Shown: positions 40,757-50,187, counted from the stretch's first letter. The stretch: DNA of 64,000 nt from an uncultured Atopobium sp. (GCA_947252455.1 CAMXVQ010000001.1:1-64000); one strand, 5' to 3'. The notes: generated from the sequence alone by a model not told the origin. A program made the numbers and translations.

Positions 40757-41596
40757 ATGAAAAACTCCTCCAAGCTTATTAACGCACGGCGTGCTGTTAT
40801 AGAAGAGACGCTTCATCAAGCTCCTGACCATACAATTTCGGTAAGCGCGCTTGCCGCACATTGTTGTGTTTCTCCCATGACTATGCGCCGCGACTTGGTG
40901 GCGCTCGAAAAAATGGGCGTGTTGGTTCACAAACACGGCTATGCTACGTTGAGTGAGCACTATCGCTTTAAAGACGCCAAGCCAACAAACACGAGCATCG
41001 AAAAGATAAAAATCTCTATAGGCAAAATGGCAGCAAACTTTGTGCGCAACAAAGACACGGTTTTTATTAACACCAGTTCGACCGCCCTCTATGCGCTTGA
41101 CTATTTGCAAACAAAAAGAGTGAACGTGGTGACTAACAATCTTCGTATTCACGAACAAATTCACAAAGACTCACTTAACCCGGCGTCAACCGTTATTATC
41201 ACAGGCGGAGAGCTTCGTCTGCCAAAGGAGGCACTCACAGGAGAGGTTGCCGAAACCGCCGTAAAACGAGTGATTGCCGATGTTGCCATTATTGGCTGCT
41301 CGGGATTTAGCTTAAAAAATGGTATAACTACCAGCAACGCAGGTGAAACTAACGTTAATCGTTTAATGATTGAACACACCAAAGGAAAAGTTATTGTTGT
41401 TGCCGATCATCGAAAAATATTCCGTGATTCAAACTTTTTTGTGGCCGCTTCAAAAACCATAGATGTTCTCGTAACCGATGAATTTGCGGACGCACAATCA
41501 ATTGCTGATATTGAGCAGGCAGGTATTGAAGTTATTCAAGTAAATATAGGTAGCAGTATTAATGACGAGCGCATAGATGAGCATACTCGCTTATAA
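40757..41596 (+). CDS. ulaR: DeoR-family regulator of the ula operon
   Basis: A 279-residue repressor-type protein. The HTH (NARRAVIEETLHQAPDHTISVSALAAHCCVSPMTMRRDLVALEKMGVLVHKHGYATL) and the C-terminal sensing domain (KDTVFINTSSTALYALDYL, VIITGGELRLPKEALTGEVAE, VVVADHRKIFRDSNFF) are complete. I chose the ATG at 40757 because AAGGA lies 11 bp upstream; the ATG at 40745 overlaps that site. Divergent from ulaG, so it most likely senses ascorbate-6-P, as UlaR does; the name is inferred from context. Confidence 0.85.
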   Translation: MKNSSKLINARRAVIEETLHQAPDHTISVSALAAHCCVSPMTMRRDLVALEKMGVLVHKHGYATLSEHYRFKDAKPTNTSIEKIKISIGKMAANFVRNKDTVFINTSSTALYALDYLQTKRVNVVTNNLRIHEQIHKDSLNPASTVIITGGELRLPKEALTGEVAETAVKRVIADVAIIGCSGFSLKNGITTSNAGETNVNRLMIEHTKGKVIVVADHRKIFRDSNFFVAASKTIDVLVTDEFADAQSIADIEQAGIEVIQVNIGSSINDERIDEHTRL

Positions 41597-41679
41597 GCTC
41601 TCTATTTATCTGAGCCTAAATTAGATGTGTATACCTTTTCTTACTTAACTGTAAAAGTGTGCGCAATCTCTAAAACAGA

Positions 41680-41720
41680 AAGTGCCTATCTAACAAAAAA
41701 GCTTTGCTAGACAGGCACTT
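41680..41720. terminator. bidirectional terminator between ulaR and PTS locus 3
   Basis: AAGTGCCT and AGGCACTT pair perfectly and the stem extends inward through CTA/TAG and CAAA/TTTG. It lies between convergent genes. Confidence 0.78.
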
Positions 41721-41734
41721 ATCTGAGCTTATCT

Positions 41735-42010
41735 TTATTTGCACAAATAGGGCAAAAGGACTTCCTCGAGGCTGTTAATTTCAACAAAATTATCAACCGC
41801 CACCGTCTTAGGCTTTAATTCATCAGGAAAATTCTCATACATTTCATGTGTGGTTACAAACAGATCAGCGTCAACACCTTGAACACTGCCAAAATCTACC
41901 GTATCAACTTCTATATCATTTAAATTACGATTAGCAATGATTTGTTCAATATTCATTTTTGCAATTACGCTTGAACCCACACCAAAGCCACATACCGCAA
42001 AAATTTTCAC
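41735..42010 (-). CDS. PTS system IIB component, ascorbate-type (locus 3)
   Basis: A 91-residue IIB protein. KIFAVCGFGVGSSVIAKMN holds the P-loop cysteine. I chose a GTG start at 42010 because AGGAGG lies 7 bp upstream; the frame is open to 42043. Last gene of the gnd-IIA-IIC-IIB operon. Substrate unknown. Confidence 0.88.
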   Translation of the reverse strand: MKIFAVCGFGVGSSVIAKMNIEQIIANRNLNDIEVDTVDFGSVQGVDADLFVTTHEMYENFPDELKPKTVAVDNFVEINSLEEVLLPYLCK

Positions 42011-42117
42011 TTTAAACCTCCTGGCAAAACGCTTGTAAATCAACTGCCCATTGTTATGAACGTAAGGCCGAAAAATTGCAATACAGCCGAATAACTTACA
42101 CGTTAAGTTTCTGGATA

Positions 42118-43440
42118 TTATGCACCCATGAATACCATGCGTAAGAACTTAAAAATATACATAAGTGGCATCCAAACCAAAGCGTAGTCAATATTTGACC
42201 AGGTTACGCCCGAACCAAACATAACACCCGTAAGCGGATAAAACAGAATTGCAGCTGCAGAAGTTATAGCACCTGTAATAAAACCAGCAGCTATAGCACC
42301 TTTCCACCCTCCTGCTTTATTTCCAAATACACCCATTACATTACCGTCAAAATACATAATGATCGGCGAAGGAAAAACAATAATTGGGGCATGGGCAATA
42401 ATTGTAAGAAGGCAAACCATAATTGCACCGATTGAAGAGCCCAAAAATCCAAACATACCACCCATTGGAGAATACGGATAAAAGGTAGGCGCATCTAATG
42501 CGGGTACTGCTCCAGGCAAAAACTTATCAGAAATTCCTTTAAACGCAGGTATGATAGAGCCAACAAACATACGAACACCTTGTAAAAGTATGACTATACC
42601 AGCAGAAAATGTCCAAGCCTTTATAATTAGCCACAAAATCCAATTGGTAGCTTCAGGGCCCGTACCTGCAAGCGCTTGAATTCCTTCTTGGCCAACTGCC
42701 AAACCCATACCCACAAAAATAATCGGCATCAAAAAGAACAGTACAACGGTATTATCACGAAACATCGATGCCCAAACAGGAAGTTTAAGCTTATCAGCGT
42801 CTTCATCAGGATTGCTCGAACCAACCCAGCGCCCAACAAAATGGGCAATCAGTGATCCAACTTGATCCATAAAACCTAATGTAATTACATCTTTTGTCCA
42901 CTCTCTGGCAAGTTTTCTGGTTATAGATGGAGAAATAGCATAATAAATAGCATTGATAATGCTACCAACCGCAACAACTACAAACGTATTTTCAGTTGCT
43001 AATACTACTGGAAGACACACAGCCATAAAGCACGCATGATACAAAGCAAGATGTGCCGTCAGATAAACATTTTTAAAATCTTTATTAGGCAATAATCTCA
43101 CGATTACCAGGTGCAAGAGAAAAGCAAAGAGAAATATTAACACGGCATTACGGCTAAAACCTTCCATTGTTAAAACCATTGCACCTGCCGCATCGTTAAT
43201 AGGAAGAGTGCCAGAGACACCCAAGCTTTTGTTAAGTGCGCTTACAACCTCAGAAAGTGAAGTAAATATAATCCCCGCACCGCTGGATAATACTAACAAG
43301 CCTACAACTGTTTTAACTACACCATCTATAACCTGAGGCATTTTCTTCTTTTGTAATAGCAAACCAATTATCGCAATAAGACCCATAAAGATAACTTGGT
43401 TTGTAAGTAATTGATACACTACTATGTTTAAAGTATCCAT
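42118..43440 (-). CDS. PTS system IIC component, ascorbate (UlaA) family (locus 3)
   Basis: A 440-residue polytopic transporter. LLTNQVIFMGLIAIIGLLLQKKKMPQVIDGVVKTVVGLLVLSSGAG and ILLQGVRMFVGSIIPAFKGISDKFLPGAVPALDAP are family signatures. It is shorter than the paralogues at 16607 and 37395. AGGCAGGTG precedes the ATG. Linked to gnd, so the imported sugar acid may enter the oxidative pentose phosphate branch. Confidence 0.92.
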   Translation of the reverse strand: MDTLNIVVYQLLTNQVIFMGLIAIIGLLLQKKKMPQVIDGVVKTVVGLLVLSSGAGIIFTSLSEVVSALNKSLGVSGTLPINDAAGAMVLTMEGFSRNAVLIFLFAFLLHLVIVRLLPNKDFKNVYLTAHLALYHACFMAVCLPVVLATENTFVVVAVGSIINAIYYAISPSITRKLAREWTKDVITLGFMDQVGSLIAHFVGRWVGSSNPDEDADKLKLPVWASMFRDNTVVLFFLMPIIFVGMGLAVGQEGIQALAGTGPEATNWILWLIIKAWTFSAGIVILLQGVRMFVGSIIPAFKGISDKFLPGAVPALDAPTFYPYSPMGGMFGFLGSSIGAIMVCLLTIIAHAPIIVFPSPIIMYFDGNVMGVFGNKAGGWKGAIAAGFITGAITSAAAILFYPLTGVMFGSGVTWSNIDYALVWMPLMYIFKFLRMVFMGA

Positions 43441-43454
43441 GCTTCACACCTGCC

Positions 43455-43895
43455 TTACTCGTTTAATAATTGAGCAATTTTTTCTTTATCTGTTTGCGTT
43501 TGAGCTCCTCTTATAAGCTCAAAACCATGCTCTTGATTAAGCAATGCAACAATTTTTTGCAAAAGCACTATATGAGAATTGTTGTCTTTTGCTGCCAGTA
43601 CAACAATAATGTCAACTGGATCGTTTGCAGAACTTCCAAAATCAACCGGATGATCCAAGGTTGCAATAGCAATTGCTGTATTGCGCACACTCTTATCAGG
43701 CCGAGCATGACCTAGGGCAAGGCCTGGCGCAATCACTATATATGGCCCTAAAGTTTTAACAGCATCTATCATGTGGTCGATATACGTCTTATCAATATCA
43801 CCATGTTTTAGTAAAGGGACAGCAGCAAGCCTTAATGATTCCTGCCAATCTCGAGCGTCTATCTTTAACTGTATATAATCACTTGAAAAGTACAC
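43455..43895 (-). CDS. PTS system IIA component, ascorbate/fructose-type (locus 3)
   Basis: A 146-residue IIA protein. VIAPGLALGHARPDKSVRNT carries the phospho-accepting His. DWQESLRLAAVPLLKHGDIDKTYIDHM is the usual start. The start is GTG at 43895 with a weak site (AAAGAG). It follows gnd by about 97 bp and precedes IIC by 14 bp. Confidence 0.9.
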   Translation of the reverse strand: MYFSSDYIQLKIDARDWQESLRLAAVPLLKHGDIDKTYIDHMIDAVKTLGPYIVIAPGLALGHARPDKSVRNTAIAIATLDHPVDFGSSANDPVDIIVVLAAKDNNSHIVLLQKIVALLNQEHGFELIRGAQTQTDKEKIAQLLNE

Positions 43896-43992
43896 TGAAC
43901 CGCTCTTTCATCCTATAAGATTCATTCTGATTTTCATACATCAAATTACCGCATTAACGCACCAAAACCATTTCCGCTTTTTGTAATAAACC

Positions 43993-45435
43993 CTACATCT
44001 GCTCCCAAATGTGATGGAACGACTCACTACGCGGCTTATCAACACGCTTAAATGTATGAGCGCCAAACCAATCGCGTTGAGCTTGGCAAAGATTTGCCGG
44101 AAGCTTTTCCGAGGTGTAACCATCAAAATAAAGCAGCGAATTTGCAATGGTAGGAACATATAATCCTGCACCAATACCTGCAAGCACTACACGTCTCCAC
44201 GCCGCAACAGAGGATTTGATTTCGTCTTTAAACTCATCGGTCAGCATAAGGTTAACAACCTTACCCTCATCATAAGCGCGCTTAATACGCTCAAGAAATA
44301 CCGCACGAATAATGCAACCTTCGCGCCATAAAAGCGCAATGTTACCCAGGTCAAGATTCCACTGATAGGTATCTGACGCTGCTTGCAGTAAAGAAAAACC
44401 TTGTGCATACGACATAATCTTTGAAGCATAAACTGCCTGCTCAAGATCGGTAATAAAGGTGTTGATTTCTTCTTGCGACATCTTTGGCGAAAGATTTTGA
44501 CCCCCAGCTTGCTTGTCAAACTCGTGCGCGGCATATACACGCTCATCTTTTTGAGCCGATAAATTGCGCGCAAACACAGCTTCACACATAGTTGGAACGC
44601 ATTGATGCTTTTCTAACGCGTCCATTGCCGTCCACATACCTGTGCCCTTTTGTCCTGCTTCGTCCAAAATTGCATCAACAAGCTCACCGGTGCCGCAGGG
44701 ATCTTTAACGCGCAAAATTTTAGACGTAATCTCAACAAGATACGACTGCAGACGGCCACGATTCCAATCTTCAAAAACGTCTGCTATCTGAGCATTTGAA
44801 AAGCCACATACATTTTTAAGCATAAAGTATGCTTCGTTAATAATTTGCATGTCGCCATACTCAATGCCGTTGTGAACCATCTTTACATAATGGCCGCTTC
44901 CACCTTTTCCAATATAGTCGCAACACGAATCACCTGTCGTAGTATGCGCGGCAATATCTTTAAGCAGCTGTTTAAGGTGGTCATTAAATACATCTTTATT
45001 ACCCGAGGGCATAATAGACGGCCCTAAAAGCGCGCCCTTCTCGCCACCAGACACACCCATGCCAAAGAACTTAATACCTTTTTCTGCATAGTGTTTCATA
45101 CGACGCTCGGTATCTTTATAGAAAGAATTACCAGCGTCTATAACGATGTCGCCCTTTTCAAGATAAGGCAACAAGCCATCGGTCACAAGATCAACCACCG
45201 TGCCTGCCTTAACCATAAGGATGATTTTTCTTGGTCGCTCAAGTGCGGCAACAAAATCTTTAAGCGAATATGAAGGAGTAATTTGATCGGTTTCTTGCAC
45301 TTTATTCTGCATAAATTCACGCGTTTTATCCCCATCACGATTATAAACTGCAAGGGTATAGTGATGATGAGAGATGTTAAGCGCAAGGCTTTGACCCATA
45401 ACGCCCATTCCGTATACACCTACAAAACAAGCCAC
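43993..45435 (-). CDS. gnd: 6-phosphogluconate dehydrogenase, decarboxylating
   Basis: A 480-residue enzyme that oxidises 6-phosphogluconate to ribulose-5-P and CO2. VGVYGMGVMGQSLALNISHH is the dinucleotide fold, GMGVSGGEKGALLGPSIMPSG the substrate signature, and YVKMVHNGIEYGDMQIINEAYFML carries the catalytic Lys. The C-terminal tail with SEKLPANLCQAQRDWFGAHTFKRVD is complete. The start is GTG at 45435 with AGGAGG 8 bp upstream. It heads the operon gnd-IIA-IIC-IIB, opposite an RpiR regulator. No zwf or pgl is visible in this window. Confidence 0.96.
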   Translation of the reverse strand: MACFVGVYGMGVMGQSLALNISHHHYTLAVYNRDGDKTREFMQNKVQETDQITPSYSLKDFVAALERPRKIILMVKAGTVVDLVTDGLLPYLEKGDIVIDAGNSFYKDTERRMKHYAEKGIKFFGMGVSGGEKGALLGPSIMPSGNKDVFNDHLKQLLKDIAAHTTTGDSCCDYIGKGGSGHYVKMVHNGIEYGDMQIINEAYFMLKNVCGFSNAQIADVFEDWNRGRLQSYLVEITSKILRVKDPCGTGELVDAILDEAGQKGTGMWTAMDALEKHQCVPTMCEAVFARNLSAQKDERVYAAHEFDKQAGGQNLSPKMSQEEINTFITDLEQAVYASKIMSYAQGFSLLQAASDTYQWNLDLGNIALLWREGCIIRAVFLERIKRAYDEGKVVNLMLTDEFKDEIKSSVAAWRRVVLAGIGAGLYVPTIANSLLYFDGYTSEKLPANLCQAQRDWFGAHTFKRVDKPRSESFHHIWEQM

Positions 45436-45550
45436 GCTTATTGCCTCCTTTTACCTGCAGCAAAGGTTATTCGTACACTTTGCCAACCATTCTAAACTTA
45501 CAAGTTAGCACCCACCAACAGGGTGTTTTGCTTAGAAGTGTATGCGCGCG

Positions 45551-45570
45551 ATTATGCGTTTAAGCATAAT
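45551..45570. promoter_or_regulatory. dyad ATTATGC/GCATAAT
   Basis: Perfect 7-bp arms with a 6-bp centre, 17 bp upstream of the TATAAT at 45587, i.e. at the -35 position for rightward transcription. Candidate regulator site. Confidence 0.45.
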
Positions 45571-45614
45571 CAGCGTCTACCTATACTATAATTATTTTTT
45601 CTTATTATACCCCT

Positions 45615-45639
45615 GTTTAGGAAATATTTTTTCTTAAAC
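45615..45639. promoter_or_regulatory. 25-bp imperfect dyad before the RpiR gene
   Basis: Arms GTTTAGGAAA and TTTCTTAAAC match at nine of ten positions around TATTT. The left arm resembles the left arm of the dyad at 23751 (TTAGGAAA). It lies just past the TATAAT at 45587, in the position of a roadblock operator. Confidence 0.45.
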
Positions 45640-45832
45640 GGTCATTTGCGAAAGCTCAACGGTCGATTAAAATCTTCAATCACACTACACGCTACACTAT
45701 TGCTACACTATGGTTAGTTTGGGTTTTATGAAAAGACCGCGGTACTGCATAGTATAAGCTCCACGGCAAAGGACGGCAAATCACGCATAAAACATGTCCA
45801 AACAAAAGGAAAGGTTAAAGAAAGAGCATCGC

Positions 45833-46690
45833 ATGAAAAGAATCTCGGTTACCGCAAAAATAAAGTCGCTCCTTCCTTCGTGTGCAGAAAAAGAGCAGGC
45901 TATTGCACAGTTTATTCTTCACCATGTGCGAGAGACTTCGTATATGACAATTCATGAATTGGCAGATAAACTTGGGGTTGCCGATTCAACAATATTTAAG
46001 TTTGCGCAAAAGATGGGCTATAAAGGGTTCCGAGATTTTAGAAACGATCTCTTAACCGAAGCCTACGACCCTGAGGTTTCGGTTCATGAGCACATAACAA
46101 CACGTGATTCTCTTGCAACTATTGCTGCCACCATTTTTCATTCAAGTGTAACCTCTTTACATAACACGATGGCATTGCTTAATGAAGACAATCTCAAGCG
46201 CGCGCTGAATCTCATTAACAACGCGCACACGCTTACATTTTTTGGCTGCGGTGGATCAAACATTGTGGCTGCAGACGCCTATCACAAGTTCCTGCGATCG
46301 CCGCTGCATTGTCAAAACGCAATAGACGAGCATATTCAAATTATGCAAGCCTCACTTTTAGACGCACAAGATGTTGCCATTATTATTAGTCATTCAGGTC
46401 TATCTAGAACAACCCTTCAGATTGCTGAAATACTACACGAAAATCGTGTCCCTATTATTTTTATTACAAGTTACCTGAATACGCCCATTACACGTTTTGC
46501 CGATGTTGTGTTTATCTCAGCCTCAGAAGAAACTGGATACCGAAGCGAATCGCTTGCAAGCCGCGTTGCACAGCTGGTAATTTTGGACACGCTTTTTTGT
46601 GCTGTAATGTTTAAATCTGATGATAAAAACGTAGCGCAAACGTTGCATAATATACGCAGCGCAATTAATCGAACAAAAATTGAGGAATAG
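45833..46690 (+). CDS. MurR/RpiR-family transcriptional regulator
   Basis: A 285-residue regulator with an N-terminal HTH_6 (AEKEQAIAQFILHHVRETSYMTIHELADKLGVADSTIFKFAQKMGYKGFRDFRNDL, typical RpiR recognition helix SxxTIxxFxxKxGYKGF) and a C-terminal SIS domain (TLTFFGCGGSNIVAADAYHKFLR, VAIIISHSGLSRTTLQIAEI) that binds a sugar phosphate. I chose the ATG at 45833 for normal family length; 45794 is an alternative. Divergent from gnd, so 6-phosphogluconate is a plausible effector. Confidence 0.9.
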   Translation: MKRISVTAKIKSLLPSCAEKEQAIAQFILHHVRETSYMTIHELADKLGVADSTIFKFAQKMGYKGFRDFRNDLLTEAYDPEVSVHEHITTRDSLATIAATIFHSSVTSLHNTMALLNEDNLKRALNLINNAHTLTFFGCGGSNIVAADAYHKFLRSPLHCQNAIDEHIQIMQASLLDAQDVAIIISHSGLSRTTLQIAEILHENRVPIIFITSYLNTPITRFADVVFISASEETGYRSESLASRVAQLVILDTLFCAVMFKSDDKNVAQTLHNIRSAINRTKIEE

Positions 46691-46704
46691 TGCCTCAAAT
46701 AAGA

Positions 46705-46784
46705 CAGGGCTAAGCGCCTCATTTTATCAAGCACAAACATTATGCGCCCCCATGCATATGCCTGCGTGGCTTAGCCTGCTTTTA
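46705..46784. terminator. long-loop inverted repeat between convergent genes (weak)
   Basis: CAGGGCTAAGC (46705-46715) and GCTTAGCCTG (46769-46778) can pair over a loop of about 53 bases, followed by CTTTT on the plus strand. A terminator role for the RpiR gene is possible but the long loop makes it doubtful. Confidence 0.3.
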
Positions 46785-46821
46785 CAAGACACGGGCTCAC
46801 AGAGCACTCCAATGATCTTCG

Positions 46822-48750
46822 TTATGATGAGCTTTTTTCTTGCTGTGACTGCAAAATACTTTTAGCAACAAATTGGGCATACACCTCAGATCCGCCTATA
46901 TTAGGGTGCGTCCCATCATTATAAAACAACTCGGTTTTTGCCTTAGCAAATTGATGCCAATCAATAAGATGCAGATTATCGTGACGGTTAACAGCTTGTG
47001 TAATGCAATCATTTACATCGTGCTCGTACGAGTCATTTGACACAACGGTGCTGATGTATATATCGGTATCACTAAATTCAGTTGAAAGGGTGTCGAGCAT
47101 ATCGTCGTTAATTATGCCGTTGGTACCGAGCGCAAAATACACAACATCCGGGAAATCCTCCGAGCGTTTTAGCTCGCGCAAAATGTTTAAACCTGCAGGT
47201 ATCTGACGACTATTCGTTGCGTCAATAGTCATATTCGGTAAAATTTTGCCCAATTGTTTACGACACATTTTAAGCACCGAATCGCCCACGGCAAAGATTT
47301 TAATGTTGTGCGCAAGTGTTGCCTCTTCTTTAGTAATTCCAAGTTCAGGATATTGTGCAATAACCTTATCAAACTGATTTATGTTGTCAGGCTTTTCATA
47401 TGGCATCGTGCCAGCAGTACTGTCTTCTTCCTCCTGCTGCGAAGCATCCTCGTCCGATTGCTGTGTGTCGTTTGTTGTGGTCTGCGCATTTTCGTCGTCA
47501 TCATCAGCAAGACGGCTTTGCATTTCGCGCACGTCTTCAGGCGCACCAACGGGCGCATGTATGCACGTCCACGCAAAGCAAGCGATAAGAGCCGAAAATA
47601 CCAAAAGTACAAGCATTTTTCCCCGACTATGCGCTTGATTTTTATGCAATGCATAAGGCGCGCACCAGTTAACTAAAGCCATCAAATGTTTTTCGCTTAT
47701 CTGATAGGTAAGCTCTGCCAAAATAAGCAGAAAAACGGCTTGCATAATAACTGCCGATCCATAAGATGTCCCTGGAGGGTTAAAACCAGCTTTGCCAAAT
47801 GCCCATAAGGTATATTGCCACAGATAAAGACTATAGCTACGTTTGCCTAAATACATAAGGACGGGATTACTAATCAAACGCGCAGAAAGGCCAGACTCAT
47901 CAACCGACGTTGCCATCGCCACAAGAAGAACTACATTAAACAAGACCATTCCGCCATAATACGCAAACCACGTATCGCCAGCCAGAAAAATCATGCACAA
48001 AACTGTAATAATGCACGCCAAGAGGCTTTTACCCATGTCTAACGTGCGAGCGCGCTGATACCAATTAACCAATGTTTGTCGGCTAAAACGACACGCCAAC
48101 GCAGACCCTAGCAAAAACGAAAAGACGCGTGTATCACTTCCATAGTAAGCGCGCGTAATATTATGTATAGATAGCTGATACATAACGGCTAACAATACGG
48201 CAGAAACCGCTGCGCCTATAAGGGAAATTCTCAACAGCGCACGACGAGGTGCGCGAGAAGCCAGTTTGCCCACGATCCACACGACAAACGGCCAAAACAA
48301 GTAAATTTGCATTTCAACTGCTAATGCCCACATATGAGTGAACATATCGGGTAGAGCAAAGTGCTGAAAATACGATAGATTTTGGCTAATCTGCCACCAG
48401 TTATTAACACCAAATAGGGTTGAAAATGCACTTGCAGAGAAATTGTAGAGCAAATCATGGTTTAAAAAGTTTGCCCATAAGGTAGCAACCAGCATAAACA
48501 AGATCATTGGTGGATAAAGCCGCTTAATGCGCCGCACATAAAATCTTATAATCGAGATCTTTTTATGCAGTTCTAATTCGGATAAAAAAGAATCTGTTAC
48601 AAGGTATCCCGATAAGGTAAGAAAAATAATGACGCCTAGATAGCCGCCTTGAACGGTATGGGGAAACCAGTGATAAAGGCATACAAAAAGAACAGCAAGA
48701 CCACGCCAAGCCGTGAAGGATTTTATCATGTGAGCTGGATTTTGACGCAT
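46822..48750 (-). CDS. OatA-like membrane O-acyltransferase with C-terminal SGNH domain
   Basis: A 642-residue two-domain protein. The N-terminal acyltransferase-3 domain has about ten hydrophobic segments and the family start FTAWRGLAVLFVCLYHWFPH (R and H conserved), with GYLGVIIFLTLSGYLVTDSF. After a Asp/Glu/Gln-rich linker (about residues 425-465) an extracellular SGNH esterase-fold domain follows: IFAVGDSVL (GDS), FALGTNGII (GTN) and YNDGTHPNIGG (DxxH). OatA-type enzymes O-acetylate peptidoglycan muramic acid and give lysozyme resistance; teichoic or polysaccharide acetylation is an alternative. GAGGAAAC precedes the ATG. Confidence 0.9.
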   Translation of the reverse strand: MRQNPAHMIKSFTAWRGLAVLFVCLYHWFPHTVQGGYLGVIIFLTLSGYLVTDSFLSELELHKKISIIRFYVRRIKRLYPPMILFMLVATLWANFLNHDLLYNFSASAFSTLFGVNNWWQISQNLSYFQHFALPDMFTHMWALAVEMQIYLFWPFVVWIVGKLASRAPRRALLRISLIGAAVSAVLLAVMYQLSIHNITRAYYGSDTRVFSFLLGSALACRFSRQTLVNWYQRARTLDMGKSLLACIITVLCMIFLAGDTWFAYYGGMVLFNVVLLVAMATSVDESGLSARLISNPVLMYLGKRSYSLYLWQYTLWAFGKAGFNPPGTSYGSAVIMQAVFLLILAELTYQISEKHLMALVNWCAPYALHKNQAHSRGKMLVLLVFSALIACFAWTCIHAPVGAPEDVREMQSRLADDDDENAQTTTNDTQQSDEDASQQEEEDSTAGTMPYEKPDNINQFDKVIAQYPELGITKEEATLAHNIKIFAVGDSVLKMCRKQLGKILPNMTIDATNSRQIPAGLNILRELKRSEDFPDVVYFALGTNGIINDDMLDTLSTEFSDTDIYISTVVSNDSYEHDVNDCITQAVNRHDNLHLIDWHQFAKAKTELFYNDGTHPNIGGSEVYAQFVAKSILQSQQEKSSS

Positions 48751-48810
48751 AATGTTTCCTCAAGTATTACCAACATCTACATTTTTATTTTAACTCATTA
48801 TGTAAGTTAC

Positions 48811-48850
48811 AAAAAGGTGCTCGCACAGCACATAAGCTGTCCGAAGCACC
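48811..48850 (-). terminator. intrinsic terminator after serS
   Basis: On the minus strand GGTGCT-CGGACAGC pairs with GCTGT-CG-GCACC and is followed by TTTTTGT. Distance to the serS stop is about 30 bp. Confidence 0.85.
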
Positions 48851-48879
48851 ATCACATAAAACAAACATATGTTCTATAC

Positions 48880-50187
48880 TTATCCACGCACAAATGAGCA
48901 CGATGAGCATGCAGGAATGGTTTTTAGCCCTCTCATATACGGCTGCAAAGCCTCGGGTACGCTAATAGATCCGTCGGCGTTTTGATAATTTTCCATAATA
49001 GCCGCCATGCATCTTCCTACCGCCAAACCAGAGCCGTTAAGCGTATGAACATAGCGTGTGCCCTTAAACTCATTTGGATCACGATACTTTATATTTGCAC
49101 GACGTGCCTGGAAATCCCAACAATTTGAGCACGAAGAAATTTCTTTGTAATTGTTGTAGCTTGGAAGCCAAACCTCAAGGTCATAGCACTTGCATGCAGA
49201 AAAACCAATATCGCCCGTACAAAGCGAAACGACACGATATGCAAGCCCTAATACCTGCAAGCACTTCTCAGCCTCGGCAACCATAGACTCAAGCTGATTC
49301 ATGGAGTCCTCGGGCTTTGCAAACTTTACCATTTCAACTTTATCAAATTCATGAACGCGAATGATACCGCGTGTATCTCTACCTGCAGAACCAGCCTCTT
49401 CTCTAAAGCATGGCGTAAAGGCAGTATATTTTAGTGGCAGCTGTGAAGCGTCAAGCACTTCATCGCGATGCAGGTTAGTAAGCATAACCTCGGCAGTTGG
49501 AATAAGATAGAGGTCGTTGCTTACATGGAACAAGTCTTCGTCGAACTTGGGGAGCTGTCCTGTTCCAAAGAGCGAATCATAGTTGGTTAATACGGGAGGC
49601 CACCACTCTTTAAAGCCTGCTTCGTTGTGCATGTCGATAAAGAAATTGATGAGCGCACGCTCCATTTGCGCACCATAACCACCAAGCACATAAAAACGCG
49701 AACCTGCAAGCTTTACACCACGATCAAAATCGATCATATGGGTTTGCGTACCCAAATCCCAGTGAGCTTTTGCATCAAAGTCAAAGGAGCGTGGAGTTCC
49801 CCATTTGCGAACTTCTTTGTTCTCGCTATCGTCTTTACCATAAGGAACGCTTTCATGAGGAATATTAGGGATAGCGCTCACTAAATCATGAAGCTGTTTT
49901 TCGGCAGACGCGCGTTGCTCTTCCAGCTCGGCAATGCGAGCTTTACCAGCTGCAACCTGTTCTTTTGCAGCCTGCGCCTCGTCTTTTTTGCCTTCTTGCA
50001 TAAGCTTACCAATTTGCTTTGAGGCACTATTGCGCTCGGCTTGCAAACGCTCAACTTCTACAATGGTTGATCGGCGTAACTCATCAAGTTTAAAAAATTG
50101 TTCCCTATCCCAATGTGCGTTCTGTCGCGATGCGCACGACTTATCTACCACGTCGGGGTTTTCCCTCACAAACCTGATATCAAGCAT
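48880..50187 (-). CDS. serS: seryl-tRNA synthetase
   Basis: Class II synthetase of 435 residues. MLDIRFVRENPDVVDKSC begins the N-terminal tRNA-binding coiled coil (to about residue 110). Motif 2 reads TPCFREEAGSAGRDTRGIIRVHEFDKVE and motif 3 LNGSGLAVGRCMAAIMENYQ. The ATG at 50187 has AAAGGAG upstream; an open extension to 50238 lacks such a site. Note CSNCWDFQARRANIKYR, the conserved late region. Confidence 0.97.
   Translation of the reverse strand: MLDIRFVRENPDVVDKSCASRQNAHWDREQFFKLDELRRSTIVEVERLQAERNSASKQIGKLMQEGKKDEAQAAKEQVAAGKARIAELEEQRASAEKQLHDLVSAIPNIPHESVPYGKDDSENKEVRKWGTPRSFDFDAKAHWDLGTQTHMIDFDRGVKLAGSRFYVLGGYGAQMERALINFFIDMHNEAGFKEWWPPVLTNYDSLFGTGQLPKFDEDLFHVSNDLYLIPTAEVMLTNLHRDEVLDASQLPLKYTAFTPCFREEAGSAGRDTRGIIRVHEFDKVEMVKFAKPEDSMNQLESMVAEAEKCLQVLGLAYRVVSLCTGDIGFSACKCYDLEVWLPSYNNYKEISSCSNCWDFQARRANIKYRDPNEFKGTRYVHTLNGSGLAVGRCMAAIMENYQNADGSISVPEALQPYMRGLKTIPACSSCSFVRG

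Larger units (their letters stand above)
45436..45832. promoter_or_regulatory. divergent control region of gnd-PTS operon and RpiR regulator
   Basis: A 397-bp gene-free stretch. It holds the dyad ATTATGC-GTTTAA-GCATAAT at 45551-45570, a TATAAT at 45587-45592 for rightward transcription, and an imperfect dyad at 45615-45639. The frame open upstream of 45833 to an ATG at 45794 is not needed for the regulator. Confidence 0.6.

Noticed and set aside
46705..46784. Mobile-element end suggested by the long-loop inverted repeat
   Set aside because: No transposase, target duplication or second copy is present; it is at best a weak terminator.
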